From an uncultured Caryophanales bacterium (GTDB taxonomy: Bacteria > Bacillota_I > Bacilli_A > RF39 > UBA660): 55,584 bases of DNA. The stretch covers positions 1 through 55,584 of the forward strand of contig CAMOWA010000007.1 of the NCBI GenBank assembly GCA_946628005.1. Reading direction: 5' to 3'. The first letter of the stretch is position 1; each line of letters starts with the position of its first letter. Both the position numbers and the translations under genes were made by a program. The notes under the pieces are model-generated. The model had not been told where the DNA came from, did not search any database, and worked only from the letters and a program-made list of their open reading frames with translations. Below are positions 8,598 to 16,265 of the stretch, in pieces.

Positions 8598-9495
8598 TTT
8601 ATCAGAAAGCTCAATCCCAAAAAGAAGAGCATTAGGAAGAGGATTAGAAGAATTATTTAATAGTGAGGTATTAGACTATAATACGGTAGAAGAAACAATT
8701 GTAAATGAAACTCCAAAAGAAAAAATAACAATGGTAAAATTAAGCGAATTGAGAAGCAATCCATATCAGCCAAGAAAAATTTTTAAAGAAGAAGCTCTTG
8801 AAGAACTAGCCAATTCAATCAAGGAACACGGAGTTTTTCAACCGATTATTGTAAAAAAAGCAATAAAAGGATATGAAATAATAGCAGGAGAAAGACGAGT
8901 AAAAGCTTCTCTTATGGCAGGAAAAGAAGACATTCCAGCAATAGTTAGAGATTTTAATGATACTCAGATGATGGAAATCGCTCTATTAGAAAATTTACAA
9001 AGAGAAAATTTAACACCAATTGAAGAGGCAAATGCTTATAAAAAATTACAAGATACATTGAAGTTAACTCAGGAAGAATTAGCAAAGAGACTAGGAAAAA
9101 GTCGTAGTCATATCACCAATATGATAGGACTCTTAAATTTACCAGATAAAATTCAAGAAGAAATAAGTATAAATAATATTTCAATGGGACACGCAAGAGT
9201 ATTAAGTAAACTAGATAACCAGTCTCAACAACAAGAACTTATCGAAAGAATAGTAAATGATAACCTAAGTGTTCGAGATTTAGAGGAGTTAACAAAAGAA
9301 CCTACGATAATAAAAACAAATCCCCAAAAAATAAAAAAACCAAACAATAATAAGTTTCAATATTTACAAGAAGAATTAAGTGAAAAATTAGGTACGAAAG
9401 TATCTATTAAAAAAAATAAAATAGAAATTAGTTTTGTAAATGAAAATGATTTAAATAGATTATTGGAATATATGAATATAGAGGTAGAAAAATAA
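8584..9495 (+). CDS. parB: Chromosome partitioning protein ParB (Spo0J)
   Basis: ParB is a CTP-dependent DNA clamp loaded at parS. The 303-residue protein begins with an RRALGRGLEELF segment that normally contacts ParA, followed by NPYQPR, the CTP box GERRVKA, the helix-turn-helix GKSRSHITNMIGLLNLP and SMGHAR. The Arg in KSRS and Gly in MGHAR are the ParB-type residues, in contrast to the Noc paralogue upstream. ATG 8584 is preferred over TTG 8575 because AAAGGAAGTG is ten bases upstream of it. No parS palindrome was seen in this window. Confidence 0.96.
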   Translation: METNNLSESSIPKRRALGRGLEELFNSEVLDYNTVEETIVNETPKEKITMVKLSELRSNPYQPRKIFKEEALEELANSIKEHGVFQPIIVKKAIKGYEIIAGERRVKASLMAGKEDIPAIVRDFNDTQMMEIALLENLQRENLTPIEEANAYKKLQDTLKLTQEELAKRLGKSRSHITNMIGLLNLPDKIQEEISINNISMGHARVLSKLDNQSQQQELIERIVNDNLSVRDLEELTKEPTIIKTNPQKIKKPNNNKFQYLQEELSEKLGTKVSIKKNKIEISFVNENDLNRLLEYMNIEVEK

Positions 9496-9496
9496 T

Positions 9497-10312
9497 ATGT
9501 TTTTCACTATTTTTAATATAAAAATAAACATATCTCATATACTTTTACCTATTATTTATATAATAATTGGTATAAGTATATTTAAGTTATTAAAAAACTT
9601 GATAATAAAAACTATAGATAAAAGAAAAAACTTAAAGGTAACTCAGAAACAGAGAGTAAAAACCCTAGGATACTTAATTATTAATATTGTAAAATATATA
9701 ATTGTAGTTTTTGTAATTTTAGGAATTTTATCTGTATATGGATTTAATGTAAAATCAATATTAGCAGGATTAGGAATAGGGACAGCTATTATAGGATTAG
9801 CTTTTCAAGATTTAGCAAAAGATATTATAGCCGGTTTTTCGATTATAACAGAAGGAGAATATGAAATAGGAGACACAATAGAAATAGATGGTTTTATGGG
9901 TGAAGTAGTCTTTATCGGACTTAGAACAACAAGAATTAGAAATTATAAAGGAGCTACTAAAATAATAGCAAATCACTATATGGATAATATTATAAATTAT
10001 AGTGATAATAATTCTTTAGCCGTAGTAGATGTTTCTATAGCATACGAAGAAAAAGAAGAAAAAATAGAAGAAACTTTTTATAAACTATTTGATGATTTAA
10101 ATAAAAAGTTAGAATATGCAACAAAAGATATTGAATTATGGGGAGTAAATGAACTATCTGATTCATCTGTAGTTTATAGAGTTGCTGTTGAAACAAAACC
10201 AATGAAACATATTATAACCGAAAGACAATTGAAAAAAGAAATAAAAAAAGCATTTGATAAAGCTAATATAAAGATACCGTATAATCAAATAGAGGTGCAT
10301 AATGGAAAATAA
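9497..10312 (+). CDS. MscS-family small-conductance mechanosensitive channel
   Basis: This 271-residue membrane protein has three predicted hydrophobic helices. The pore-lining TM3 carries the Gly/Ala pattern SILAGLGIGTAIIGLAFQD, followed by the cytoplasmic beta domain (EGEYEIGDTIEIDGFMGEV) and an alpha/beta C-terminal domain. Such channels open under hypo-osmotic tension and release solutes. It starts one base after the parB stop and overlaps the next gene by 11 bases, so it is in the soj-parB operon, as in several Bacilli. Confidence 0.92.
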   Translation: MFFTIFNIKINISHILLPIIYIIIGISIFKLLKNLIIKTIDKRKNLKVTQKQRVKTLGYLIINIVKYIIVVFVILGILSVYGFNVKSILAGLGIGTAIIGLAFQDLAKDIIAGFSIITEGEYEIGDTIEIDGFMGEVVFIGLRTTRIRNYKGATKIIANHYMDNIINYSDNNSLAVVDVSIAYEEKEEKIEETFYKLFDDLNKKLEYATKDIELWGVNELSDSSVVYRVAVETKPMKHIITERQLKKEIKKAFDKANIKIPYNQIEVHNGK

Positions 10313-10502
10313 AAATTATGAATTAGGTTCAATCGTAACAATGAAAAAGGCTCATCCTTGTGGAACTAATGAATGGGAAATAGTAAGAATAGGAGCAGAT
10401 ATAAAAATTAAATGTATAAAGTGTGGAAGAATAGTTATGATTCCACGAATAGAATTCAACAAGAAATTAAAAAAAGTAATAAAACGCGAGGAAACAGTAT
10501 GA
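10302..10502 (+). CDS. DUF951 small zinc-finger-like protein
   Basis: This 66-residue protein has the DUF951 pattern: LGSIVTMKKAHPCGTNEWEI, then IKCIKCGRIVMIPR with a CxxC. It is the homologue of Bacillus YyzM, which sits at the same place between the partition genes and ychF. The function is unknown; nucleic-acid binding is possible. The stop overlaps the next start (ATGA). Confidence 0.9.
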   Translation: MENKNYELGSIVTMKKAHPCGTNEWEIVRIGADIKIKCIKCGRIVMIPRIEFNKKLKKVIKREETV

Positions 10503-12094
10503 ATGATAGAAAAAAATTAAAATTAAAAAAGTTTTATTTTCATCCAGTCACAGTTTTTTTATTCTTAACTTTTATAGTAATGATTTTAAGTGGAATATTA
10601 AGTGCTTTTCAAACTCAAGCAACATATAATGAAATAAATATAATATCAAAAGAGTTAGATCCAACATTAATAACAATAGATAATTTGCTATCTTTTGATG
10701 GAATAAAATATACAATAAGCAATGCAGTTAAAAACTTTTTAAGTTTTGGCCCATTAGGAACATTATTGGTTTCCTTACTAGGGATAACAATTGCTGAAGG
10801 AACGGGATTTATAGAAACAATCTCTAAAAGACATATAAGTAAGATTCCAAACAACATTATTACATTTATAGTCCTTTTTTTAGCAACTATATCATCCCTA
10901 ATAAATGAAGTGGGGTATGCTATTTTAATTCCAATAGTTGCTTTAGTATATTTTATAAATAAAAGAAATCCTATATTAGGTATTGTAACTTCATTTTGTG
11001 GTGTATCTTTTGGATACGGAGTCTCAATTTTTGTAGGTTCTATGGAAGTATCTTTGATGAATTACACCCAAAGTGCAGCAAGATTAATTGATGAAAATAT
11101 CCATATTTCCTTAACTTCAAATTTGATTTTCATTATTATAGCTTCTTTAATACTATCAATAGTAGGAACTATAGTAATTGAAAAGATAATTGCTCCAAAA
11201 ATAGGAAAATATAAAAGAGAAGAGGAATTTTCAAAGACTGAACAATATAGAGTGATTGATTTAGAAGAAGAAGAACAAAAAAGTATTGAAAAAAGCAAAA
11301 ATGAAAAAAGAGGATTACGATTTGCGTTAATTGTATCAATTATTGTACTTTTAAGTTTTATTTATTCATTAATACCTAACCTACCTTTTTCAGGAATGCT
11401 TTTAGATATGAAAGAAACAACATATGTAAATCAATTATTTGGAGAAAATTCATATTTTCAAGATAGTTTCACCTATTTAGTATCTTTAGTATTAATCTTA
11501 TCTGGAATTGCTTATGGGATTGGAAGCAAGTCCATAAAAAATGACAAAGAAATAATAGAAAATGCCAGTAAAAAATATGCAAATTTAGGAAGTTTATTTA
11601 TACTAATATTTGTTACAAGTCAATTTATAGCAGTATTTAGAAAAAGTAATATTGGAATGATAATAACAGCTTGGCTAGCCAGCTTACTTGAACATTTAAG
11701 TTTAACAGGCATTCCATTAATAGTAATAACTTTATTATTAATAGCTATTTCAAATTTATTTTTAACTTCTTCTGCAAGTAAATGGATGATATTTTCTCCT
11801 GTAGTTGTACCAATGTTTATGCAGTCTAATATTTCTCCTCAATTTGCTCAAATAGTGATGAGAGCAGGAGATTCAATGACAAAAGGATATACTCCTATGT
11901 TAGCATCATTTGTATTATATATAGGATATTTAAATATTTATAATTTAAATAAAGAAAAACCTTATACAATAAAAAATTCCTTAAAATTAATAAGACCATA
12001 TTTCTTAATAATTTCTTTAACATGGATCTTATTAATAGTAGGATGGTACTTAATAGGACTTCCAATTGGTCCAGGAGTAAGTCCAACTTTATAA
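10499..12094 (+). CDS. AbgT-family transporter
   Basis: This polytopic membrane protein of 531 residues has about 10-13 hydrophobic segments. The C-terminal signature SASKWMIFSPVVVPMF, then RAGDSMTKGYTPMLASF, and the segment GTLLVSLLGITIAEGTGFIE, are characteristic of AbgT proteins. Members carry p-aminobenzoyl-glutamate or act as efflux pumps for sulfonamide-like drugs; which applies here cannot be told. The open frame extends upstream to 10412, but GAGGAAAC and the ATGA overlap fix the start at 10499. The gene is unusual at this position next to partition genes. Confidence 0.88.
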   Translation: MNDRKKLKLKKFYFHPVTVFLFLTFIVMILSGILSAFQTQATYNEINIISKELDPTLITIDNLLSFDGIKYTISNAVKNFLSFGPLGTLLVSLLGITIAEGTGFIETISKRHISKIPNNIITFIVLFLATISSLINEVGYAILIPIVALVYFINKRNPILGIVTSFCGVSFGYGVSIFVGSMEVSLMNYTQSAARLIDENIHISLTSNLIFIIIASLILSIVGTIVIEKIIAPKIGKYKREEEFSKTEQYRVIDLEEEEQKSIEKSKNEKRGLRFALIVSIIVLLSFIYSLIPNLPFSGMLLDMKETTYVNQLFGENSYFQDSFTYLVSLVLILSGIAYGIGSKSIKNDKEIIENASKKYANLGSLFILIFVTSQFIAVFRKSNIGMIITAWLASLLEHLSLTGIPLIVITLLLIAISNLFLTSSASKWMIFSPVVVPMFMQSNISPQFAQIVMRAGDSMTKGYTPMLASFVLYIGYLNIYNLNKEKPYTIKNSLKLIRPYFLIISLTWILLIVGWYLIGLPIGPGVSPTL

Positions 12095-12099
12095 AAAAA

Positions 12100-12131
12100 T
12101 TCTAGTTCATTTGTTAGACTAGTTTTTTTTT
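12100..12131 (+). terminator. Short-stem terminator after abgT-like gene
   Basis: CTAGT (12102-12106) and ACTAG (12118-12122) pair and are followed by nine or more T. The stem is short but the T-run is long. Confidence 0.5.
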
Positions 12132-12189
12132 ATATACTATACAGGTTTTATGGTGTTATTAAATTCATATTAAATCTTTATTAGATAAG

Positions 12190-12236
12190 GAGAAAAATAG
12201 TATTTTTATAATACTCAAAAATTTTCTCTTTTTTTT
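12190..12236 (+). terminator. Second hairpin with T-run upstream of ychF
   Basis: GAGAAAA (12190-12196) pairs with TTTTCTC (12222-12228) and the inner arms AGTATT (12199-12204) and AATACT (12210-12215) also pair; eight T follow. It lies upstream of a TATAAT-like -10 near 12245, so it insulates ychF from upstream transcription. Confidence 0.6.
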
Positions 12237-12274
12237 CATCTTATGTTATAATAAGTGAAGAAAAGAGGGATATT

Positions 12275-13375
12275 ATGAGTTTAACAGCTGGGATTGTAGG
12301 ATTACCCAACGTTGGAAAATCAACATTATTTAATGCAATAACAAATCAAAAAATTTTAGCAGAGAATTATCCATTTGCTACAATAGAACCAAATGTTGGT
12401 GTAGTGACTGTGCCAGATGAAAGAATGGAAAGATTAAAAGACATGTATCAACCCGAAAGATTTATACCTACAGCTTATGAGTTTACTGATATAGCTGGTC
12501 TAGTAAAAGGTGCATCGAAAGGAGAGGGGCTAGGTAATAAATTTTTATCTCATATAAGAGAAACTGATGCCATTGTAGAAGTTGTTAGATGCTTTGATGA
12601 TGGAAAAATAATACATGTAGAAGGGGATATAGATCCAATAAGAGATATAGAAACAATAAATCTTGAATTAGCTATATCAGATTTAGATATCATTAATAGC
12701 AGATTAGAAAGAGTATCTAAAAAAGCTAAGACAACAAAAAATAAAGATGATATATTAGAAACAGAAGTATTAGAAAAATGTAAAAAATCTCTATTGGAAA
12801 ACATTCCATTGAGACAAATTGATTTGTCTGATGAAGAAAAAAAGATAATTAAATCATATAGCTTTTTAACTCTGAAACCAATCATCTATCTAGCTAATAT
12901 AAAAGAAAGTGAATTAGGAAATGAAGATAATGAATATGTAAAAAAAGTAAAGGAATATGCAGAAAAGGAAAATGCTAAAGTAGTAAGTCTATGTGCTAAA
13001 GTTGAAGAAGAACTTAGCGAACTAGATTTTGAAGATAAAAAAGAAATGTTAGATGGATTAGGACTAGATGGAAGTGGATTAGACAAATTAATTAAAGCAA
13101 CATATGATATTTTGGGACTAGCAACATACTTTACAGTTGGAAAAGATGAGGTAAGAGCTTGGACATTTAGAAAAGGAATGAATGCTAAACAATGTGCAGG
13201 TATAATTCATACCGATTTTGAAAAAGGATTTATTAGAGCAGAAGTTATTTCTTATGAAGATTTAATAAATTGCGGCAGTGAACTAAAAGTAAAAGAAGCA
13301 GGAAAAGCTAGACTAGAAGGAAAAGATTATTTAATGCAAGACGGAGATATTTGTCATTTTAGATTCAATGTTTAA
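12275..13375 (+). CDS. ychF: Redox-regulated ATPase YchF
   Basis: YchF/OLA1 is a TRAFAC-class P-loop ATPase that associates with ribosomes and modulates stress responses. The 366-residue protein has GLPNVGKSTLFNAIT at the N-terminus and DIAGLVKGASKGEGLGNKFL. The G4 motif NIKESE has replaced NKxD, which explains ATP rather than GTP preference. A C-terminal TGS domain includes FTVGKDEVRAWTFRKG. AAGAGGG precedes the ATG. It is monocistronic, between two terminators upstream and the rpsF leader downstream. Confidence 0.97.
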   Translation: MSLTAGIVGLPNVGKSTLFNAITNQKILAENYPFATIEPNVGVVTVPDERMERLKDMYQPERFIPTAYEFTDIAGLVKGASKGEGLGNKFLSHIRETDAIVEVVRCFDDGKIIHVEGDIDPIRDIETINLELAISDLDIINSRLERVSKKAKTTKNKDDILETEVLEKCKKSLLENIPLRQIDLSDEEKKIIKSYSFLTLKPIIYLANIKESELGNEDNEYVKKVKEYAEKENAKVVSLCAKVEEELSELDFEDKKEMLDGLGLDGSGLDKLIKATYDILGLATYFTVGKDEVRAWTFRKGMNAKQCAGIIHTDFEKGFIRAEVISYEDLINCGSELKVKEAGKARLEGKDYLMQDGDICHFRFNV

Positions 13376-13602
13376 AAATACAATATCAATTACCAAAGTA
13401 AAACTTATTAGTTACTAATAATAGTGACTAGAAATCAATTATTTGAACATAACTGCTTTTATAATATATTATTTTTAAAAAGATTACTAAAAAAGCAACT
13501 GCAAGTTTGAAAGGTAAAATGCAACTATTGTATTTTTTAGGGATACATTTAGTTTTATAAGTAAGAAAAAGATATTAAAAACAAAAGACAATAAAAAGGA
13601 AC
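13376..13602. other. Intergenic stretch between ychF and the rpsF promoter
   Basis: The whole gap to rpsF is 322 bases. The first 227 hold no open frame with a ribosome-binding site and no strong hairpin that I can see. The remainder contains the rpsF promoter and leader RNA described separately. Confidence 0.5.
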
Positions 13603-13631
13603 TAGACAATTAAAAAAATTTTTGTTATAAT
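13603..13631 (+). promoter_or_regulatory. Promoter of the rpsF-ssb-rpsR operon
   Basis: TAGACA (13603-13608) and a perfect TATAAT (13626-13631) are separated by 17 bases. Transcription would begin around 13638, exactly where the leader hairpin starts. Confidence 0.75.
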
Positions 13632-13637
13632 ACCTTC

Positions 13638-13697
13638 GAGTATTTTGAATACTCCTTGCTATAGATATAGCCGATATGACCAAAAGGAGGTGTAAAA
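13638..13697 (+). ncRNA. Candidate ribosomal S6:S18 leader RNA
   Basis: The 60-base leader before rpsF folds into GAGTATT (13638-13644) with AATACTC (13648-13654), then GCTAT (13658-13662) with ATAGC (13667-13671), and presents CCG at 13671-13673 before a strong ribosome-binding site AAAGGAGGTG. A leader with a conserved CCG that binds the S6:S18 heterodimer and represses rpsF-ssb-rpsR is known in many bacteria. The assignment rests on position, the CCG and the paired arms; a covariance-model search was not possible. Confidence 0.55.
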
Positions 13698-13985
13698 ATG
13701 AATAAGTATGAAATAATGTTCATTGTTAGACCAGATATGGAAGAAGCAGATATTAGAAAAACTGCTGAAAGTATGAAAAAGGTACTAACAGATGGAAAAG
13801 CAAAAGTAATTGAAGAAAAAGCAATGGGGCAAAGAGAACTAGCTTATGAAATTAAAAAATTTAATACAGGATACTATTTCTTATACATAGTTGAAGCTAG
13901 TAAAGAAACTCAACAAGAATTTAATCGTGTTGCAAGAATTAATGAAAATATTATTCGACATTTAATTGTAAAAGTAGAAGATTAA
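13698..13985 (+). CDS. rpsF: 30S ribosomal protein S6
   Basis: The 95-residue protein starts MNKYEIMFIVRPDMEEADI and contains GQRELAYEIKKFNTGYYFLY and RHLIVKVED, the standard S6 fold and length. S6 binds 16S rRNA as a heterodimer with S18. It leads the rpsF-ssb-rpsR operon. Confidence 0.98.
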   Translation: MNKYEIMFIVRPDMEEADIRKTAESMKKVLTDGKAKVIEEKAMGQRELAYEIKKFNTGYYFLYIVEASKETQQEFNRVARINENIIRHLIVKVED

Positions 13986-13999
13986 AAAAGAGGTAATTT

Positions 14000-14479
14000 A
14001 TGAATAAAGTTGTATTAATAGGAAGATTAACAAGAGATCCTGAATTAAGATATACTGGTAGTAATACTGCAGTAGCATCATTTTCTCTAGCTGTAAATAG
14101 AAACTTTACAAATCAACAAGGAGAAAGAGAAGCGGATTTTATTAATATAGTTGTTTGGAGAAAACAAGCTGAAAATGTAAAGAATTATCTTTCTCAAGGC
14201 AGTCAAGTAGCTGTAGAAGGAAGAATACAAACAAGAAGCTACGATGATAATAATGGACAAAAAAGATATATAACAGAAGTTGTAGCTGATAATGTTGAAT
14301 TTTTAGGTTCAAAAAATTCCTCAACTCCATCAAATGGTGGAAACAATAGTCAACTTTCAGAGCCAACCCCTTATGATTTTGGGCCAGCTCCAGAGCCAAA
14401 AGGAACGAATGTTGACTCTAATCCATTTGCAGATTTTGGTGCTAGTATAGAAGTAAATGATGATGAATTACCATTCTAA
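14000..14479 (+). CDS. ssb: Single-stranded DNA-binding protein
   Basis: The N-terminal OB fold starts MNKVVLIGRLTRDPELRYT and includes DFINIVVWRKQAENV and EGRIQTRSYDD. A flexible Ser/Asn/Pro linker follows, ending in the acidic tip DDELPF that recruits replication and repair partners. Its 159 residues are normal. It lies between rpsF and rpsR as in most Firmicutes, indicating that this is the essential replicative SSB. Confidence 0.97.
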   Translation: MNKVVLIGRLTRDPELRYTGSNTAVASFSLAVNRNFTNQQGEREADFINIVVWRKQAENVKNYLSQGSQVAVEGRIQTRSYDDNNGQKRYITEVVADNVEFLGSKNSSTPSNGGNNSQLSEPTPYDFGPAPEPKGTNVDSNPFADFGASIEVNDDELPF

Positions 14480-14497
14480 TAAAAAAAGGAGGATACA

Positions 14498-14716
14498 ATG
14501 GCAGAGTTTAATAATCGTAGAAGAAAAAAAGTATGTATGATGTGCACAGGTAAAACAGTAGACTATAAAGATCCTGAAACTCTTAAAAGATATACAAATG
14601 AAAGATACAAAATTGTTTCTAGAAGAGTATCTGGAAATTGCGCAAAACATCAAAGATATATTGCAACTCAAATAAAAAGAGCTCGTGCAATAGCTTTAAT
14701 GCCATACACAAAATAG
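14498..14716 (+). CDS. rpsR: 30S ribosomal protein S18
   Basis: The 72-residue basic protein has [21 protein letters not shown] and [22 protein letters not shown], the S18 signature. Two N-terminal cysteines and one later cysteine with a histidine suggest the zinc-binding form, though this is inference. AAAAGGAGG precedes the ATG. Confidence 0.98.
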   Translation: MAEFNNRRRKKVCMMCTGKTVDYKDPETLKRYTNERYKIVSRRVSGNCAKHQRYIATQIKRARAIALMPYTK

Positions 14717-14726
14717 GAAAATTATT

Positions 14727-14751
14727 ATCCGTTATAATAACGGATTTTTTT
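14727..14751 (+). terminator. Terminator after rpsR
   Basis: ATCCGTTA (14727-14734) pairs with TAACGGAT (14738-14745) around a three-base loop, followed by seven T. Confidence 0.85.
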
Positions 14752-14761
14752 ATTTTTTAGG

Positions 14762-14793
14762 AGTGTTCTTTTATTAGACAAAAGAACACTTTT
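14762..14793 (+). terminator. Second hairpin between rpsR and the DHH gene
   Basis: AGTGTTCTTTT (14762-14772) and AAAAGAACACT (14780-14790) form an 11-bp perfect stem with a seven-base loop and a TTTT tail. It stands directly behind the rpsR terminator, so the DHH gene must have its own promoter just downstream or depend on read-through. Confidence 0.65.
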
Positions 14794-14829
14794 ATTATAT
14801 AATTATATTGATACTTTATAGGAGGAAAT

Positions 14830-15813
14830 ATGAGTATTTTAAAAGAACGAAGAAAATTGAATCGAATATTAAAAAAGGCAAATACAATTTTTTTGATGGC
14901 TCATAAAAATTTAGATTTAGATGCTTTAGGAAGTTCTATAGGAATGTATCAAATATTAAAAAAAAGAAGAAAGAAATGCTACATAATAATAGATGACAAA
15001 AATAATGAGCGTGGGGTAGAAAAAGTATTAAGAGAATTAGAAGGGTGTATAAATATAATAACCTCAGAAGAAATAGATGAAAAAAAGAATCCAAGAAATA
15101 ATAAGAATTTATTAATAATATTAGATACTAATAAAACAGATCTTGTTCAAAGCAAAGAAGCACTAAAAAAAATAGATCAAAAGTTAGTCATTGATCATCA
15201 TGAATTAGGAAAAACAACAATTAAGGATGCTACAATCATAGATGACTGCAAGGTATCTAGTACATGTGAAATGATAACTAGTCTAATAGAGTATTATGAT
15301 GTAGAAATTGACTCATACTATGCCACAATAATATTATCAGGAATTGTATTAGATACTAATAATTATACATTAAATACAACAGCTGAAACATATTATTCAT
15401 CTTATTATTTAGCATCACTAGGGGCTAGTGCAAAAAAAGTTCAATACTTACTAAAACAAGATATAGAAGATTATACTGAAAGACAAAAGTTATTATCAGA
15501 TATTGAGACAATTAATAAGCAAATTGCTTTTACAAAAGCAACCCCATATACAATATACCGTAGAGAAGACTTAGCTAAAGTTGCTGATACATTATTATTT
15601 TTTAATAACATAGAAGCCTCATTTGTAATAGGCAAGATTGGGAAAGATACCATCGGACTAAGTGCTAGAAGCCTTGGAAATTTTAATATATTAAAAATAT
15701 TAGAAAAACTTGGCGGAGGAGGAGATGCTGCTGGAGGAGCAGCAAAATTTGAAAATACTACAATTAGTAAAGTTGAACAAGAACTAAAAAAACTACTAAA
15801 AGAAGGAGAGTAA
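14830..15813 (+). CDS. DHH-DHHA1 phosphodiesterase at the GdpP position
   Basis: This 327-residue protein consists only of a DHH domain (FLMAHKNLDLDALGSSIGM, ILDTNK, VIDHHELG) and a DHHA1 domain ending LGGGGDAAGGAAKFE. GdpP, which cleaves cyclic di-AMP, normally sits between rpsR and rplI but has in addition two transmembrane helices, a PAS domain and a degenerate GGDEF domain. All of these are missing, and the start is clear (AGGAGGAAAT ATG). It is therefore either a soluble cyclic di-AMP or pApA phosphodiesterase or a related oligoribonuclease; synteny favours the first. Confidence 0.85.
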   Translation: MSILKERRKLNRILKKANTIFLMAHKNLDLDALGSSIGMYQILKKRRKKCYIIIDDKNNERGVEKVLRELEGCINIITSEEIDEKKNPRNNKNLLIILDTNKTDLVQSKEALKKIDQKLVIDHHELGKTTIKDATIIDDCKVSSTCEMITSLIEYYDVEIDSYYATIILSGIVLDTNNYTLNTTAETYYSSYYLASLGASAKKVQYLLKQDIEDYTERQKLLSDIETINKQIAFTKATPYTIYRREDLAKVADTLLFFNNIEASFVIGKIGKDTIGLSARSLGNFNILKILEKLGGGGDAAGGAAKFENTTISKVEQELKKLLKEGE

Positions 15814-15814
15814 A

Positions 15815-16255
15815 ATGGAAGTAATTTTTATCAAAGATTTAAAAAATCAAGGTAAAAAGGGGCAAATAAAAGAAGTGAAAGATGGCTATGCTGAAAATTT
15901 TTTAATAAAAAATGGATATGCAATTAAAAAAAATAAAGAAAATATTTCTAAACTTAATCATGAGATTGCCAAAAAGGAAAAAGAGACAGAAGAAAAAATA
16001 AAAGAGGCAACAGAATTAAAAGAAAAATTATCCAAAGAAATTTTAGAATTCAAGGTAAAGACAGGAAACGGCGATAAGGTTTTCGGCAGTATTAGCATAA
16101 AACAAATAAAAGAGGAATTAACAAAAAAAGGATATAAAATTGAAAAAAGTATGATTAACATTAATAATGCTATTGACTCTTTAGGATTTCATAATATTGA
16201 TATAAATCTTTATCCTAATATAACCGCAATAGTTAAAGTTCATGTTATAAAATAG
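15815..16255 (+). CDS. rplI: 50S ribosomal protein L9
   Basis: The N-terminal domain starts MEVIFIKDLKNQGKKGQIKEVKDGYAENFLIKNGYA. A long connecting helix rich in Lys and Glu follows (about residues 40-75), then the C-terminal domain. The 146 residues are typical. L9 extends from the large subunit and helps keep the reading frame. It starts one base after the DHH gene stops and is followed at 10 bases by dnaB. Confidence 0.96.
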   Translation: MEVIFIKDLKNQGKKGQIKEVKDGYAENFLIKNGYAIKKNKENISKLNHEIAKKEKETEEKIKEATELKEKLSKEILEFKVKTGNGDKVFGSISIKQIKEELTKKGYKIEKSMININNAIDSLGFHNIDINLYPNITAIVKVHVIK

Positions 16256-16265
16256 AGGTGAAAAA

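Noticed and set aside
6371-9495. parS (TGTTTCACGTGAAACA) or Noc sites near the partition genes
   Set aside because: I looked for CACGTG and CCCGGG palindromes and found none that fit; the sites are probably elsewhere near oriC.
12550-13086. Long minus-strand open frames inside ychF
   Set aside because: They are shadows of a strongly conserved gene, with no ribosome-binding sites and low-complexity Ser/Leu translations typical of antisense frames in AT-rich DNA.
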